Assembly (NCBI GenBank): GCA_020025035.1
Contig: JAHHSU010000004.1
Location: 1-44,730, forward strand
DNA: 44,730 nt
From: Thomasclavelia sp.
GTDB lineage: Bacteria > Bacillota_I > Bacilli_A > Erysipelotrichales > Coprobacillaceae
Direction of reading: 5' to 3'
The notes under the pieces were generated by a model, which saw only the letters and a program-made list of their open reading frames with translations, searched no databases and was not told the origin of the DNA. Within the stretch, counting starts at the first letter, position 1; each line of letters starts with the position of its first letter. A program made the translations under genes and the position numbers. Shown here one piece after another: positions 24,643 through 33,935 of the stretch.

Positions 24643-26565
24643 ATGGATACAAAACAATTGTGTAGTGAAAAATCATTTAAAAATAAATATTTTGACTTAT
24701 TAAAAAAACAATATCCAACAATTCAGGATGTAAGTGCAGAGATTGTAAATTTAGAAGCAATTTTATCACTTCCAAAAGGAACTGAGCATTTTATGAGTGA
24801 TATTCATGGAGAATATGAAGCATTCTATCATATTTTGAATAATTGTTCAGGAGTTATAAAAGAAAAAGTGGATATATTATATAAGGAAAAACTAAATGAA
24901 AATGAACGACAAGAGTTGTGTACACTAATTTATTATCCTGATGAAAAACTAAATGAGTTAAAAAAAGAACAACAACTTAGTAGAGAATGGTATCGTATAA
25001 TTTTACAAAGATTAATTGAATTGACTACACTTCTTTCGTCTAAGTATACTCGTTCTAAGGTAAGAAGAGCATTACCTAAGCAATTTGGATATATTATAGA
25101 TGAATTGTTGCATTCATTAGACAGCCAAGATCATAATATAAAAAGATATCATTCTAATATTATAGATACTATTATTGATATTCATAACGCTGATGCATTT
25201 ATTGTTGAATTATCTAAATTGATTAAGCATTTAGCAGTAGATCATTTACACATTATAGGAGACATTTATGATAGAGGTTCTAGTGCTGATGGTATAGTTG
25301 ATTTATTAATGCAACACCATTCATTAGATATTCAATGGGGAAATCATGATATTTTATGGATGGGAGCAGCTGCAGGAAACAAAGCATGTATTGCTACAGT
25401 GCTTTATAATAATCTAAGATATAATAATCACATGATTTTAGAAAATGGTTATGGGATTAGTTTAAGAAATCTTACTAATTATGCACGTGATCTTTATTTG
25501 TCTTGTGAAAATAAAATTGACCCAGTGATTAAAACAATAGGAATTATCATGTTTAAATTAGAAGGACAATTGATTATGAATAATCCAGATTTTCAAATGG
25601 ATAATCGATTATTATTGCATCAATTAGATTTAAAGAAGGGGATTATTGAAATTGATCATAAGACATATCAATTGAAAGATCACCAGTTTTTAACAATTGA
25701 TCCATTAGATCCGTATAAATTAAATGACCAAGAAGAAATGATTATGAATGAATTAGTAAATTCATTTCAAAATAGTATAAGGTTACAAAAACATATTCGA
25801 TTCTTGTGTGAAAAAGGATCTGTGTATAAAAAATTCAATGGAAATTTATTATATCATGGGTGCATACCGCTTTTAGATGATGGAAATTTTCAAACAATTC
25901 ATTTATGTCAACAATCTTTAAGCGGAAAAAAATATTTAGATTTTATTGATCAAGTTGTAAGACAAGCAATTTTTGATAAATCAAATTCTAAATATGTTGA
26001 TATGATGTATTTTTTATGGTGTGGAGATTTATCACCATTTGCAGGACGTACGAGTAGAACGTTTGAACGATTTTTAATAGATGATAGTAGTTGTTATATT
26101 GAGCCAACTAATCCATATTATCATTATTTTGATTATGAGGAACAATGTGAAATGATTTTACGTGAGTTTAATTTACATGGACCTAATTCACACATTATTA
26201 ATGGCCATTTACCTATTAAGGTAAAAAATGGTGAATCACCACTTAAGGCAAATGGAAAATTAATTGTAATTGATGGAGGATTTTGTAAGGCATATCATAG
26301 TAAGACGGGAATTGCAGGATATACATTAATTTCTAATTCAAGATGTTTAAGAATTAAGGCTCATGGACGTTTTGAAAGTCAAAAAAAAGCATGTAGTGAA
26401 AATAAAGATATTATTTCAAAATCAAAAATGATTGAAACATACGAGCATCGTTTAATGGTTAGGGACAGTGATAATGGTAAAGTTTTAAATGAAACTGTAA
26501 ACCAATTAAAAAATTTACTTTCAATGTATTATGCTGAACAATCTTATCAATGTTCTGACGATTAA
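24643..26565 (+). CDS. fbp: Fructose-1,6-bisphosphatase class III
   Basis: The Firmicutes-type (class III) FBPase hydrolyses fructose 1,6-bisphosphate in gluconeogenesis and depends on Mn. The 640-residue product has metallophosphatase motifs: FMSDIHGEYEAF (about residues 49-60), HIIGDIYDRGSSADG (about 204-218), IQWGNHDILWMGAAAGN (about 231-247), INGHLPIKVKNGESP and VIDGGFCKAYHSKTG in the C-terminal part. Length is normal for class III. SD AAAGAGGA (24627-24634) sits eight bases before the ATG. It is monocistronic, between its own promoter and a terminator. Confidence 0.96.
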   Translation: MDTKQLCSEKSFKNKYFDLLKKQYPTIQDVSAEIVNLEAILSLPKGTEHFMSDIHGEYEAFYHILNNCSGVIKEKVDILYKEKLNENERQELCTLIYYPDEKLNELKKEQQLSREWYRIILQRLIELTTLLSSKYTRSKVRRALPKQFGYIIDELLHSLDSQDHNIKRYHSNIIDTIIDIHNADAFIVELSKLIKHLAVDHLHIIGDIYDRGSSADGIVDLLMQHHSLDIQWGNHDILWMGAAAGNKACIATVLYNNLRYNNHMILENGYGISLRNLTNYARDLYLSCENKIDPVIKTIGIIMFKLEGQLIMNNPDFQMDNRLLLHQLDLKKGIIEIDHKTYQLKDHQFLTIDPLDPYKLNDQEEMIMNELVNSFQNSIRLQKHIRFLCEKGSVYKKFNGNLLYHGCIPLLDDGNFQTIHLCQQSLSGKKYLDFIDQVVRQAIFDKSNSKYVDMMYFLWCGDLSPFAGRTSRTFERFLIDDSSCYIEPTNPYYHYFDYEEQCEMILREFNLHGPNSHIINGHLPIKVKNGESPLKANGKLIVIDGGFCKAYHSKTGIAGYTLISNSRCLRIKAHGRFESQKKACSENKDIISKSKMIETYEHRLMVRDSDNGKVLNETVNQLKNLLSMYYAEQSYQCSDD

Positions 26566-26641
26566 TTAAAAAAATGTAATAATATTCAATTATAATATAA
26601 TCTTTTAGGTTATAATAATGATGGTTAAGTTAATAAAATAT

Positions 26642-26674
26642 AAGCATTAAGTGAGTACAAACTTAATGCTTTTT
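26642..26674 (+). terminator. Terminator after fbp
   Basis: AAGCATTAAGT (26642-26652) pairs over 11 bp with ACTTAATGCTT (26661-26671), 8-nt loop, then TTT and a second T-run after 26680. Confidence 0.85.
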
Positions 26675-26766
26675 ATCATTTTTTTATCTAGAAGTATTGA
26701 TGGGATTTAGGGTGTTTCAATATTATTTATATTTTATGTTGTTGAAAATTGAATAGGTTAGTAGAA

Positions 26767-26796
26767 TTGACTTATTATTGAACGGTTTGTTATACT
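26767..26796 (+). promoter_or_regulatory. Promoter of the CcdA-TlpA fusion gene
   Basis: TTGACT (26767-26772), 18-nt spacer and TATACT (26791-26796) with TGT before the hexamer (extended -10). The predicted start near 26803 lies after an upstream in-frame TTG (26778), so that codon cannot be the start. Confidence 0.7.
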
Positions 26797-26819
26797 TAAC
26801 AAGAAGAGGGGGAGTATAT

Positions 26820-28034
26820 TTGGGATTATCGTTAAATGTTGATGTATCAATAGTAACTGTTTTCTTTCAAGGTATTATAAGCTTTTTTTCACCATGTATT
26901 TTACCATTGATTCCATTATATATTGGATATTTATCTGGTGGAACTTATGAGGTATTAGAAGATGGTAAGGTTGTTTATCAAAGAAAAAAAGTAATGATTC
27001 ATACATTTTGTTTTGTTATAGGAATTAGTTTTTCCTTTTTTATATTAGGATTAGGCGTCTCATTTTTAGGATCATTTTTTAATAGTAACCAAATGATCTT
27101 TACAATGATTGGTGGAATTTTTATTTTAATATTTGGTTTGTATCAATTAGGTTTATTTGGAAAAAGTTCTTTTTTAAGTAAGGAACGTCGTCTACCTTTT
27201 TCAATGAATAAACTAGCCATGTCACCAATTACTGCATTTATGATGGGATTTGTATTTAGTTTTTCATGGACTCCTTGTGTTGGTCCTACACTTTCAAGTG
27301 TACTTATAATGTCTGCATCATCTAATACTAGATGGATGGGAATGTTATTTATTATAGTGTATACATTAGGTTTTGTATTACCATTTTTGGCAGTAGGTTT
27401 TTTTACTACTAGTGTATTAGAATTTTTTAAAAAACATATGAATATAATCAAGTATTCTGTGAAAATTGGTGCAATATTAATGATTATTATTGGTTCAACA
27501 ATGATTTGGAATAGTAGAAGTTTATTAATAGGAAATTTACTAGATAATGATACACATTCAAACGATGAACAAAAAGCAGAGGAAAAGGTAGTTCCTGCAC
27601 CTGATTTTACTTTAGTGGATCAATATGGAAAAAAACACAAACTTTCTAATTATCGAGGTAAAACAGTTTTCTTGAATTTTTGGGCTACTTGGTGTGGACC
27701 ATGTAGAAGTGAAATGCCACATATTCAAAAAATATATGATGAATATAAAAATAATAAAAATGAAGATGTTGTTATTTTAGGTGTTGCAGCTCCTTTAATT
27801 GGTCAAGAAAAAGATCAAGCAGGAATCAAATCGTTTTTAGATAAAAATGATTATTCATATCCAACTTTAATGGATAAAGATGGAAAGATATTTAGCCAGT
27901 ACAATATTTCTTCATTTCCTACTACGTTTATGATAGATAAAAATGGAAATATTTTTGGATATATAAATGGTGCAATTAATGAAGAAGTAATTAGAGATAT
28001 TATAGATCAAACAGTGACAGGAAAGCGTAAATAA
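26820..28034 (+). CDS. CcdA-type thiol transporter fused to TlpA-like thioredoxin
   Basis: The N-terminal half (about residues 1-240) is a six-TM DsbD/CcdA domain. It has Cys26 in FFSPCILPLIP and Cys153 in SWTPCVGP, the pair that passes electrons across the membrane. The C-terminal half (about 255-404) is a redoxin with APDFTLVDQYGKKHKLS, the active site WATWCGPCRS (Cys292, Cys295) and a cis-Pro in SSFPTTFM. The fusion probably moves cytoplasmic reducing power to an outside thioredoxin for repair of oxidised surface proteins. No MsrAB or partner gene lies nearby. The start is TTG 26820 with SD AGAGGGGGAG (26804-26814), as forced by the promoter position. Single gene with its own terminator. 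Confidence 0.88.
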   Translation: MGLSLNVDVSIVTVFFQGIISFFSPCILPLIPLYIGYLSGGTYEVLEDGKVVYQRKKVMIHTFCFVIGISFSFFILGLGVSFLGSFFNSNQMIFTMIGGIFILIFGLYQLGLFGKSSFLSKERRLPFSMNKLAMSPITAFMMGFVFSFSWTPCVGPTLSSVLIMSASSNTRWMGMLFIIVYTLGFVLPFLAVGFFTTSVLEFFKKHMNIIKYSVKIGAILMIIIGSTMIWNSRSLLIGNLLDNDTHSNDEQKAEEKVVPAPDFTLVDQYGKKHKLSNYRGKTVFLNFWATWCGPCRSEMPHIQKIYDEYKNNKNEDVVILGVAAPLIGQEKDQAGIKSFLDKNDYSYPTLMDKDGKIFSQYNISSFPTTFMIDKNGNIFGYINGAINEEVIRDIIDQTVTGKRK

Positions 28035-28035
28035 T

Positions 28036-28070
28036 AAAAAGGGGTATATATGTAGATATAAACCTTTTTT
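28036..28070 (+). terminator. Probable terminator after the CcdA-TlpA gene
   Basis: AAAAAGG (28036-28042) and CCTTTTT (28063-28069) enclose a 20-base loop that can form a further weak TATA stem. It is followed by T. Pairing is poorer than in the other terminators. Confidence 0.5.
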
Positions 28071-28170
28071 CATTAATTTTATTAAATAGTATATGAATAA
28101 TTGATAATTTAGTACAGAAGATATAAACTAATATTAAATAAGTAGTAGAAATTGATAAAGGAGTGACATA

Positions 28171-29691
28171 ATGAAATTAAATCAAAGAATTTATATAGCA
28201 ATAGATTTAAAATCATTTTATGCATCAGTAGAGTGTGTAGAACGTGGACTTGATCCATTAAATACTAATTTAGTTGTTGCTGATAGTAGTAGAACAGAGA
28301 AAACAATATGCTTAGCTGTTACTCCATCATTAAAAGAATATGGAATATCTGGTCGTGCTAGATTATTTGAAGTAAATCATAAATTAAAAGAGCTTAATGA
28401 TCAAAGAAGAAAAAAACTTTATCGCCGTCAATTTAGTGGTAAATCATATGATTCTAATGAGATTAATCAAAATACATCTTTAGAAATAGGATATATTATA
28501 GCACCACCAAGAATGGCTTATTATATTGAATATAGCACAAAAATTTATAATATCTATTTACGTTATTTTTCACCTAGTGATATACATGTATATTCTATAG
28601 ATGAAGTTTTTATAGATATAACAAGTTATTTAAGTGTCTATCAATTAAGTGCGAGTAAACTAGCACAAAAAGTAATAACAGACGTATTAAAGGAAACAGG
28701 AATTACGGCTACTGTAGGGATTGGTACTAATTTATATTTAGCAAAGATTGCAATGGATATTGTAGCAAAAAAAATTAAGCCTGATCAAAATGGAGTACGA
28801 ATTGCAAGTTTAAATGAGAAAATGTATCGTAAATTATTATGGGATCATCGACCATTAACTGATTTTTGGAGAATAGGAAAAGGATATGAAAAAAAATTAG
28901 AAGAAAATGGAATATATACTATGGGGGATATTGCAAGATGTTCACTAGGAAAACCTAATGAATATTATAATGAATCATTGTTGTATGATTTATTTGGAGT
29001 AAATGCAGAGCTGCTAATAGATCATGCTTGGGGATATGAGCCTTGTACAATTGATATAATTAAATCTTATAAACCTACTACAAATAGTGTTGGATCAGGA
29101 CAAGTATTACATTCAGCATATACTTTTGAAAAAGCTAAAATCGTATTAAAAGAAATGATAGAAAATCTTGTACTTGATTTAGTAGATAAAGGATTAGTGA
29201 CTAGTCAAATTGTTTTAGTTGTTGGTTATGATATTAGTAATTTACATAATTCAAATGATAACTATGATGGTAAGGTTACAACTGATCCTTATGGAAGAAA
29301 AATTCCTAAGCATGCAAGAGCAACTGTTAATTTAGATTATCCTAATTCCTCTATATACACAATATCTACTAAAGTAGTAGAGTTATATGAAAATATTGTA
29401 AATAGACACTTACTTATTAGAAGAATTAACATTTCTGCAAATAAAGTAATCAAAAAATCTTGTGTCCAGTCTAGAATAAGAATGGAACAATTAGACTTGT
29501 TTAGTAGTTTAGAAAGTGTGGATTCTAAAAAAAATAATAAAGAATTTTTAGATAAAGAAGAAAAGATTCAACAAACCATTGTAAGTATTAAAAAGAAATA
29601 TGGAAAAAATTCAATTTTAAAAGGAACTGATTTAGAAGAAGGAGCAACTGCAAGAGATAGAAACAAACAAATTGGAGGACATAAGGCATAA
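28171..29691 (+). CDS. Y-family DNA polymerase (UmuC/UvrX-like)
   Basis: A 506-residue translesion polymerase of the Firmicutes UmuC-like group (B. subtilis YqjW/UvrX type) rather than DinB. Catalytic residues are seen in YIAIDLKSFYASVECVE (Asp12) and VYSIDEVFIDI (Asp-Glu pair near residue 145), followed by a helix-hairpin-helix thumb (FWRIGKGYEKKLEENGI) and a little-finger domain. QLDLF at residues 440-444 is a sliding-clamp binding motif. SD AAGGAG is well placed. The TAA overlaps the ATG of the YolD-like gene (TAATG), a partner pair also seen in Bacillus. I found no clear LexA box upstream, so SOS control is not shown. Bases 28071-28170 contain only an AT-rich promoter region. Confidence 0.9.
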   Translation: MKLNQRIYIAIDLKSFYASVECVERGLDPLNTNLVVADSSRTEKTICLAVTPSLKEYGISGRARLFEVNHKLKELNDQRRKKLYRRQFSGKSYDSNEINQNTSLEIGYIIAPPRMAYYIEYSTKIYNIYLRYFSPSDIHVYSIDEVFIDITSYLSVYQLSASKLAQKVITDVLKETGITATVGIGTNLYLAKIAMDIVAKKIKPDQNGVRIASLNEKMYRKLLWDHRPLTDFWRIGKGYEKKLEENGIYTMGDIARCSLGKPNEYYNESLLYDLFGVNAELLIDHAWGYEPCTIDIIKSYKPTTNSVGSGQVLHSAYTFEKAKIVLKEMIENLVLDLVDKGLVTSQIVLVVGYDISNLHNSNDNYDGKVTTDPYGRKIPKHARATVNLDYPNSSIYTISTKVVELYENIVNRHLLIRRINISANKVIKKSCVQSRIRMEQLDLFSSLESVDSKKNNKEFLDKEEKIQQTIVSIKKKYGKNSILKGTDLEEGATARDRNKQIGGHKA

Positions 29692-30110
29692 TGAGTAAGA
29701 AATATGATGATATAATAGATTTAGATTATATAAAATCAAATAGCAGACCACAGATGTCTATGTGTGAAAGAGCAGGACAGTTTGCTCCTTTTGCTGCTTT
29801 AGTTGGACATCAAGAATCCATTGACGAAACAGCAAGATTAGTAGATTCTAAAATAGAACTAGATGAAAATGATAAAGCAATATTAGATTATAAATTAGCT
29901 ATTTTATTAGGAAATAGAAATGATGAATTCACATTTATTTATTTTGTGCAAGATTCAAAGAAATTAGGAGGTCAATATGTTAAATGTAAAGGAATAATAA
30001 AAAAAATAGATGAAATTGAAAGAAAAATTATACTTGAAAATGGGATACAAATTTTGATTGATGATTTATTAGATATTGAAAGTACACTATTTAACAATGT
30101 AGATTTTTAA
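29691..30110 (+). CDS. YolD-like protein
   Basis: A 139-residue YolD-family protein. The diagnostic part is residues 4-45: YDDIIDLDYIKSNSRPQMSM (split), CERAGQFAPFAAL and the helix that follows. The second half resembles the WYL-like/YolD beta-rich tail (FIYFVQDSKKLGGQYVKCKG). YolD proteins are encoded beside UmuC-type polymerases and are thought to act with them as a UmuD-like partner; the biochemical role is not settled. The ATG shares its first base with the polymerase stop codon, so the two are translated together and probably in fixed ratio. Confidence 0.88.
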   Translation: MSKKYDDIIDLDYIKSNSRPQMSMCERAGQFAPFAALVGHQESIDETARLVDSKIELDENDKAILDYKLAILLGNRNDEFTFIYFVQDSKKLGGQYVKCKGIIKKIDEIERKIILENGIQILIDDLLDIESTLFNNVDF

Positions 30111-30171
30111 ATGATATGTTGGAATAAAATGTGAAATTGAATTATTTTGCATTTTTTTGTGTAGAAAAAAA

Positions 30172-30190
30172 ATACTAAATCTGTTAGTAT
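30172..30190 (+). promoter_or_regulatory. Inverted repeat before the surface-protein gene
   Basis: ATACTAA (30172-30178) and TTAGTAT (30184-30190) form a 7-bp dyad with loop ATCTG. It lies just ahead of the SD GAGGAGGGGG (about 30200-30209). It could be a protein-binding operator or an mRNA hairpin; no convincing -35/-10 pair was found here. Speculative. Confidence 0.35.
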
Positions 30191-30217
30191 GTAGATATAT
30201 GAGGAGGGGGAAAATTA

Positions 30218-33200
30218 ATGAATAAAAAAGTTGTAAATATAGCTTTAGCAGTTAGTTTAAGTATGGTTAGCTGTGCGCCAACTTATTGTTTTGCATTAAG
30301 TCATGATAGTGCTCGTGAATCTAAAGTGATCGCAAAAGCAGCAACAGTTCACCAATTAAATACAGAGGCTCAATTAAAAAACTTAAGAAGTTTTATTGAA
30401 AGTGATCAAGTAAAAGATGGTGATATTATCGAATTAGGTGGTAGTGGACTTATAAATGACGACCGCAGTGATTCATCACCATGGATTATTAAGAAAAATA
30501 TTACAATACGTGGAGGAAGTTTAAATGTTCGTGCCGGTGGGATTCTTTTAGGATCTAATGTTACATTTGAAGATGTTACTATTTCACTAACTAATCCTAT
30601 TCGTAATGTTATTATGGCAAATGGATATACACTTACTCTAAAAAATGCAAAGCGTGATACTGGAGCACGTAAAATACATCTTTTTGCAGGAGGATTAACA
30701 GGACAACCTACAATTAATGTTCCTTCTGGTCCTAAAGGAGAAATTATTTTATCAGGAGCTTCATCAGTAAATAATGTTTATGCTGGTAGTTTATCAAGTG
30801 ATCATACGAATAATCAATTTACTCTAGAAAGTAATATTATTGTTGATTCAACATTTACTGGAGAAATAGGAGATTTGTATGCTAGTGGTGCACAAGAAAC
30901 AATAGTAAATAAAGATGAAATACTAATTAATCCAGGTTATGAACCTGAAGCACCGATGGTAGATACTACTAAATATGTGGTAAAAGGAAAAGTTATTTTT
31001 AACATTTCTAGTAGTAGAGTGCGTAATATTTACGGGAATACAGGATACATAGATAATTTAGGTAATGCCCAAGATGCTAGTTTAATTTATAATGGGAAAA
31101 AGGAGTTAAATTCTACTTTAAAATTTCAAGATGTTTTAGAATTAAATGTCCAATCTGGAAATTTGTTCCCTGTAGCAAATAGCACTTTTAGTAATGAAAA
31201 AGCAACTCTTTCTATTGCAAATGATGCAATATTAAATGTTTCAAATATTAATACAGGAATTAATCCGTTGGTTATTAATGATTATAACGGATCTGGTATG
31301 CTGATTCTTGGAGAAAAACAAACATTAAAAATAAATAATACAGTTCAAGGAAGTACAAATGTAGCAATTGGAGATTATTTCTCTAATCATTCTACAAAAC
31401 TTCCACAAAAAAATCATGTTTATATTGTAGCACCAAATTCTACAGCAGATTCATTCAAACTTATTCCACATAACAGTGATCCTACAATGGCATTTACACG
31501 TAATGGTGCTGGAGAGTGGTTAGTATCTAAGGAAGTTGAAAGTGGTGTAAAAATTGCAAATATTAGTCTTGATAGTGTTGTAAAAGTACCTGTAGATAAT
31601 ATGGGAGGAGTTGATATTCCTCTTCATGTTGAGTACTTTCCTGTTTCAAGTGCCCCAATGTTAAGTTCTATACCTTTAACGGTTTTAGTAGATAATAAAC
31701 CTACTATTGTTGTGGGTAGTGAAGAAGACGGATTTACATACAATTCAGATATTGGTGCTATTGAAATTTATTTATCTGATTCAGGTGAAATTTTAAGTGT
31801 TTTAGGAAAAGGTGAAGAATTCCAAATTACGCCTGAAGGATCATATGAAATTAAAATGATTGTTCCAGGAAAATATATGCAAGATGGAATGGATAAAGAA
31901 TTAACAACAACACTAGTAGTTGGTGATGCACCTATTCCTACACCTCCTCATCATGAAACAGATTTATCTAAGGCAACTGTAACTATTACAGGAGATTATA
32001 TTTATAATGGATTAGAACAAATTCCAAATGTTGTAGTTACGTTAGATGGAAACACTTTAACAAAAGATACTGATTATATTTTAGAAACAACAAATAATGT
32101 TAATGCAGGAACAGCAACTGTCACAATAAAACCTGCAGCATCTAGTATTTATCAAGGTTTTATAAGTCAAGAATTTACGATTCAAAAAGCTCCATTAACT
32201 ATTCTAAATGTTGATATTGCAAATAAGACTTATGATGGAACTACAGATGTGAGTGTTTTAAATGTCGCATTTGATAGTGGACCTGCAAGATTAATCACAT
32301 TAGCACAAGGAAAGGATTATACAGTTAGTGCACATTATAATGATGCAAATGTAAAACTTGCAAATCAAGTAAATGTAACTGTTACATTAATTAATGATGC
32401 ATTAAATAATTATGAATTACAAAATGCTAATTTTGTATTAGCTAATAAAAAAATTGAAAAAGCAGTAGTGAATGCAAATGAAGGGGAATTGTTTGTTTAC
32501 AATCAACTTGCTAAGCAATATGAATATGATTTATCAACTATGTTACCTACTTTAACAGGTACATCAAATTATGGTGATGTATCATATACATTGGGAGCTA
32601 TTGCACTTAAGGATTATTATCTTAATGGAGCAATAATCAATAAAAATATTTTAACCTTACCAATTAATCAGGTAAATAGCGATATAGAAGGAAATGTAGG
32701 TAAAATTGACATTACAATTTCTACTGATAATTACACTATAAATAATTCTTTTATTACTGTAAAAAGTTTAAATTTAATGGCTCTTACAGGAAATCCAGTT
32801 TTAAATAAAACTACGTTAGTTTCTGGAGAAATGCTTTCTTCTATTCAATTATCAGGAAATTTAAATGATAAAGACGGAAATCCTGTTGCAGGTGTATTTA
32901 CATGGGAAGAGCCTAATAAAGTGTATACTGTTGGAACATATCAAGCTAAGTGGATATTTACTCCTAATGATACAACTATGTACAAGGTTGTTTCTGGATT
33001 AGTTACGATTACAGTAACACCTAATGATGTAATAGATAAACCTGAAAAACCGGTAGAACCTCCAGTAGAGCCTCCAATTAATAAACCTATAGAAAAACCT
33101 GATATACCAATCAGTAAACCAGAAAATAACATAGTTCCAATCGAACCTAATGTAGAACATAATACAACTAATTTAAATTCGCAAACAAATACTCCTTATC

Positions 33201-33328
33201 ATGTTGATAGCGTAGTTCCAAAAACATCTGATACTAATTTTGCTATTCAATGGGTACTCATAGCATGTGTTTCAGGGTTAGGAGCTTTAGGAGTATATCT
33301 AGGATTAAAGAAAAAGAAAAATAACTAA
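30218..33328 (+). CDS. Sortase-anchored surface protein with beta-helix and YDG/MBG-type domains
   Basis: A 1036-residue secreted protein. It starts with a signal peptide (MNKKVVNIALAVSLSMVSC, cleavage probably after the Ala in YCFA near residue 27; the Cys in MVSC is a weak alternative lipobox). Residues about 45-240 look like a right-handed beta-helix (repeated short Gly/Asn turns such as ITIRGGSLNVRAGG and VTFEDVTISL). Residues about 582-800 hold bacterial-surface repeats, with an MBG-like block (ATVTITGDYIYNG) and a YDG block (NKTYDGTTDVSV, YDG at 672-674). A Pro/Glu/Lys spacer follows, then the sorting signal VPKTSD (1000-1005), a hydrophobic segment and KKKK. The motif has Ser where Gly is usual. 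Role is probably adhesion or matrix binding; the target is unknown. Single gene. Confidence 0.85.
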   Translation: MNKKVVNIALAVSLSMVSCAPTYCFALSHDSARESKVIAKAATVHQLNTEAQLKNLRSFIESDQVKDGDIIELGGSGLINDDRSDSSPWIIKKNITIRGGSLNVRAGGILLGSNVTFEDVTISLTNPIRNVIMANGYTLTLKNAKRDTGARKIHLFAGGLTGQPTINVPSGPKGEIILSGASSVNNVYAGSLSSDHTNNQFTLESNIIVDSTFTGEIGDLYASGAQETIVNKDEILINPGYEPEAPMVDTTKYVVKGKVIFNISSSRVRNIYGNTGYIDNLGNAQDASLIYNGKKELNSTLKFQDVLELNVQSGNLFPVANSTFSNEKATLSIANDAILNVSNINTGINPLVINDYNGSGMLILGEKQTLKINNTVQGSTNVAIGDYFSNHSTKLPQKNHVYIVAPNSTADSFKLIPHNSDPTMAFTRNGAGEWLVSKEVESGVKIANISLDSVVKVPVDNMGGVDIPLHVEYFPVSSAPMLSSIPLTVLVDNKPTIVVGSEEDGFTYNSDIGAIEIYLSDSGEILSVLGKGEEFQITPEGSYEIKMIVPGKYMQDGMDKELTTTLVVGDAPIPTPPHHETDLSKATVTITGDYIYNGLEQIPNVVVTLDGNTLTKDTDYILETTNNVNAGTATVTIKPAASSIYQGFISQEFTIQKAPLTILNVDIANKTYDGTTDVSVLNVAFDSGPARLITLAQGKDYTVSAHYNDANVKLANQVNVTVTLINDALNNYELQNANFVLANKKIEKAVVNANEGELFVYNQLAKQYEYDLSTMLPTLTGTSNYGDVSYTLGAIALKDYYLNGAIINKNILTLPINQVNSDIEGNVGKIDITISTDNYTINNSFITVKSLNLMALTGNPVLNKTTLVSGEMLSSIQLSGNLNDKDGNPVAGVFTWEEPNKVYTVGTYQAKWIFTPNDTTMYKVVSGLVTITVTPNDVIDKPEKPVEPPVEPPINKPIEKPDIPISKPENNIVPIEPNVEHNTTNLNSQTNTPYHVDSVVPKTSDTNFAIQWVLIACVSGLGALGVYLGLKKKKNN

Positions 33329-33351
33329 TGATTAAATAATTAATTTTTTAA

Positions 33352-33383
33352 AAAAAGTAGAAACATTATTGTCTCTACTTTTT
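33352..33383 (+). terminator. Terminator after the surface-protein gene
   Basis: AAAAAGTAGA (33352-33361) pairs over 10 bp with TCTACTTTTT (33374-33383), loop of 12. Confidence 0.8.
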
Positions 33384-33416
33384 ATGTTTTAAAAATATAA
33401 TTATTGTACCTAGGAA

Positions 33417-33476
33417 TATTTTATATAGCTAATCTTTGATTATACATATTTTATATAGCTAATCTTTGATTATACA
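33417..33476. repeat. Exact 30-bp tandem duplication
   Basis: Two identical 30-base units lie head to tail (33417-33446 and 33447-33476), each containing TATATAGCTAATC and ending GATTATACA. There is no spacer between them and no third copy. It lies in the gap between the surface-protein gene and a convergent minus-strand gene. Confidence 0.95.
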
Positions 33477-33502
33477 AAAAAATAACATTACTAGATGTTA
33501 TT
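33477..33502 (-). terminator. Minus-strand terminator
   Basis: AATAACAT (33481-33488) pairs with ATGTTATT (33495-33502) across a 6-nt loop. On the minus strand the stem is followed by a run of T (33483 down to 33477), so it ends transcripts of the gene at 33556-33912. A second weak hairpin (33512-33519 / 33527-33534) with a plus-strand T-run lies beside it. Confidence 0.7.
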
Positions 33503-33555
33503 ATGGTTTATATAAAAGAATAAAGGTCTTTTATTTTTGATTAAATGATAATGAA

Positions 33556-33912
33556 TTATGAATTTAAAGTGGATAATTTTTTTTGTAAGAAATGAAGCTC
33601 TTGTAACAAACCTTGTTTAAGTTTTTTTGATAAATATTCACTAATTAATGTCGCAAAAGCAATATATCCAATTATTTCAAAAATAGTAAGTTTAATTAAA
33701 AATACATTATCAAATAAGTATGCAAACAATAATGTTGAAGTTGCTAAAGTGAATGCAAATCTTAATTTTTTTGGACCAAAGAAAATCCCATACACGTTTG
33801 CACGAACATTTTTTATGTTTTCTTTTATGGATTTAATATAACTTATACATTTTGCTTTAGTTAATTCTTCGTTATGATTTAGTCTTTCGGGAATAATGTC
33901 AATTTTTATCAT
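33556..33912 (-). CDS. Small membrane protein of unknown function
   Basis: A 118-residue protein I do not recognise. Residues 1-40 are polar (MIKIDIIPERLNHNEELTKA). Two hydrophobic stretches lie at about residues 50-68 (LRFAFTLATSTLLFAYLF) and 72-92 (LIKLTIFEIIGYIAFATLI), and a Lys/Leu-rich amphipathic tail follows (SKKLKQGLLQELHFLQKKL). It is a real gene by its perfect SD (AGGAGGA five bases before the ATG on the minus strand), an extended -10 promoter upstream and a matching terminator downstream. It is monocistronic and convergent to the surface-protein gene. Homologues must be found by search. Confidence 0.7.
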   Translation of the reverse strand: MIKIDIIPERLNHNEELTKAKCISYIKSIKENIKNVRANVYGIFFGPKKLRFAFTLATSTLLFAYLFDNVFLIKLTIFEIIGYIAFATLISEYLSKKLKQGLLQELHFLQKKLSTLNS

Positions 33913-33935
33913 AAGAGTCCTCCTAAATTTACTTC

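Noticed and set aside
33417..33476. Direct repeat as a CRISPR seed
   Set aside because: Two copies are immediately adjacent with no spacer and no cas gene is in the window.
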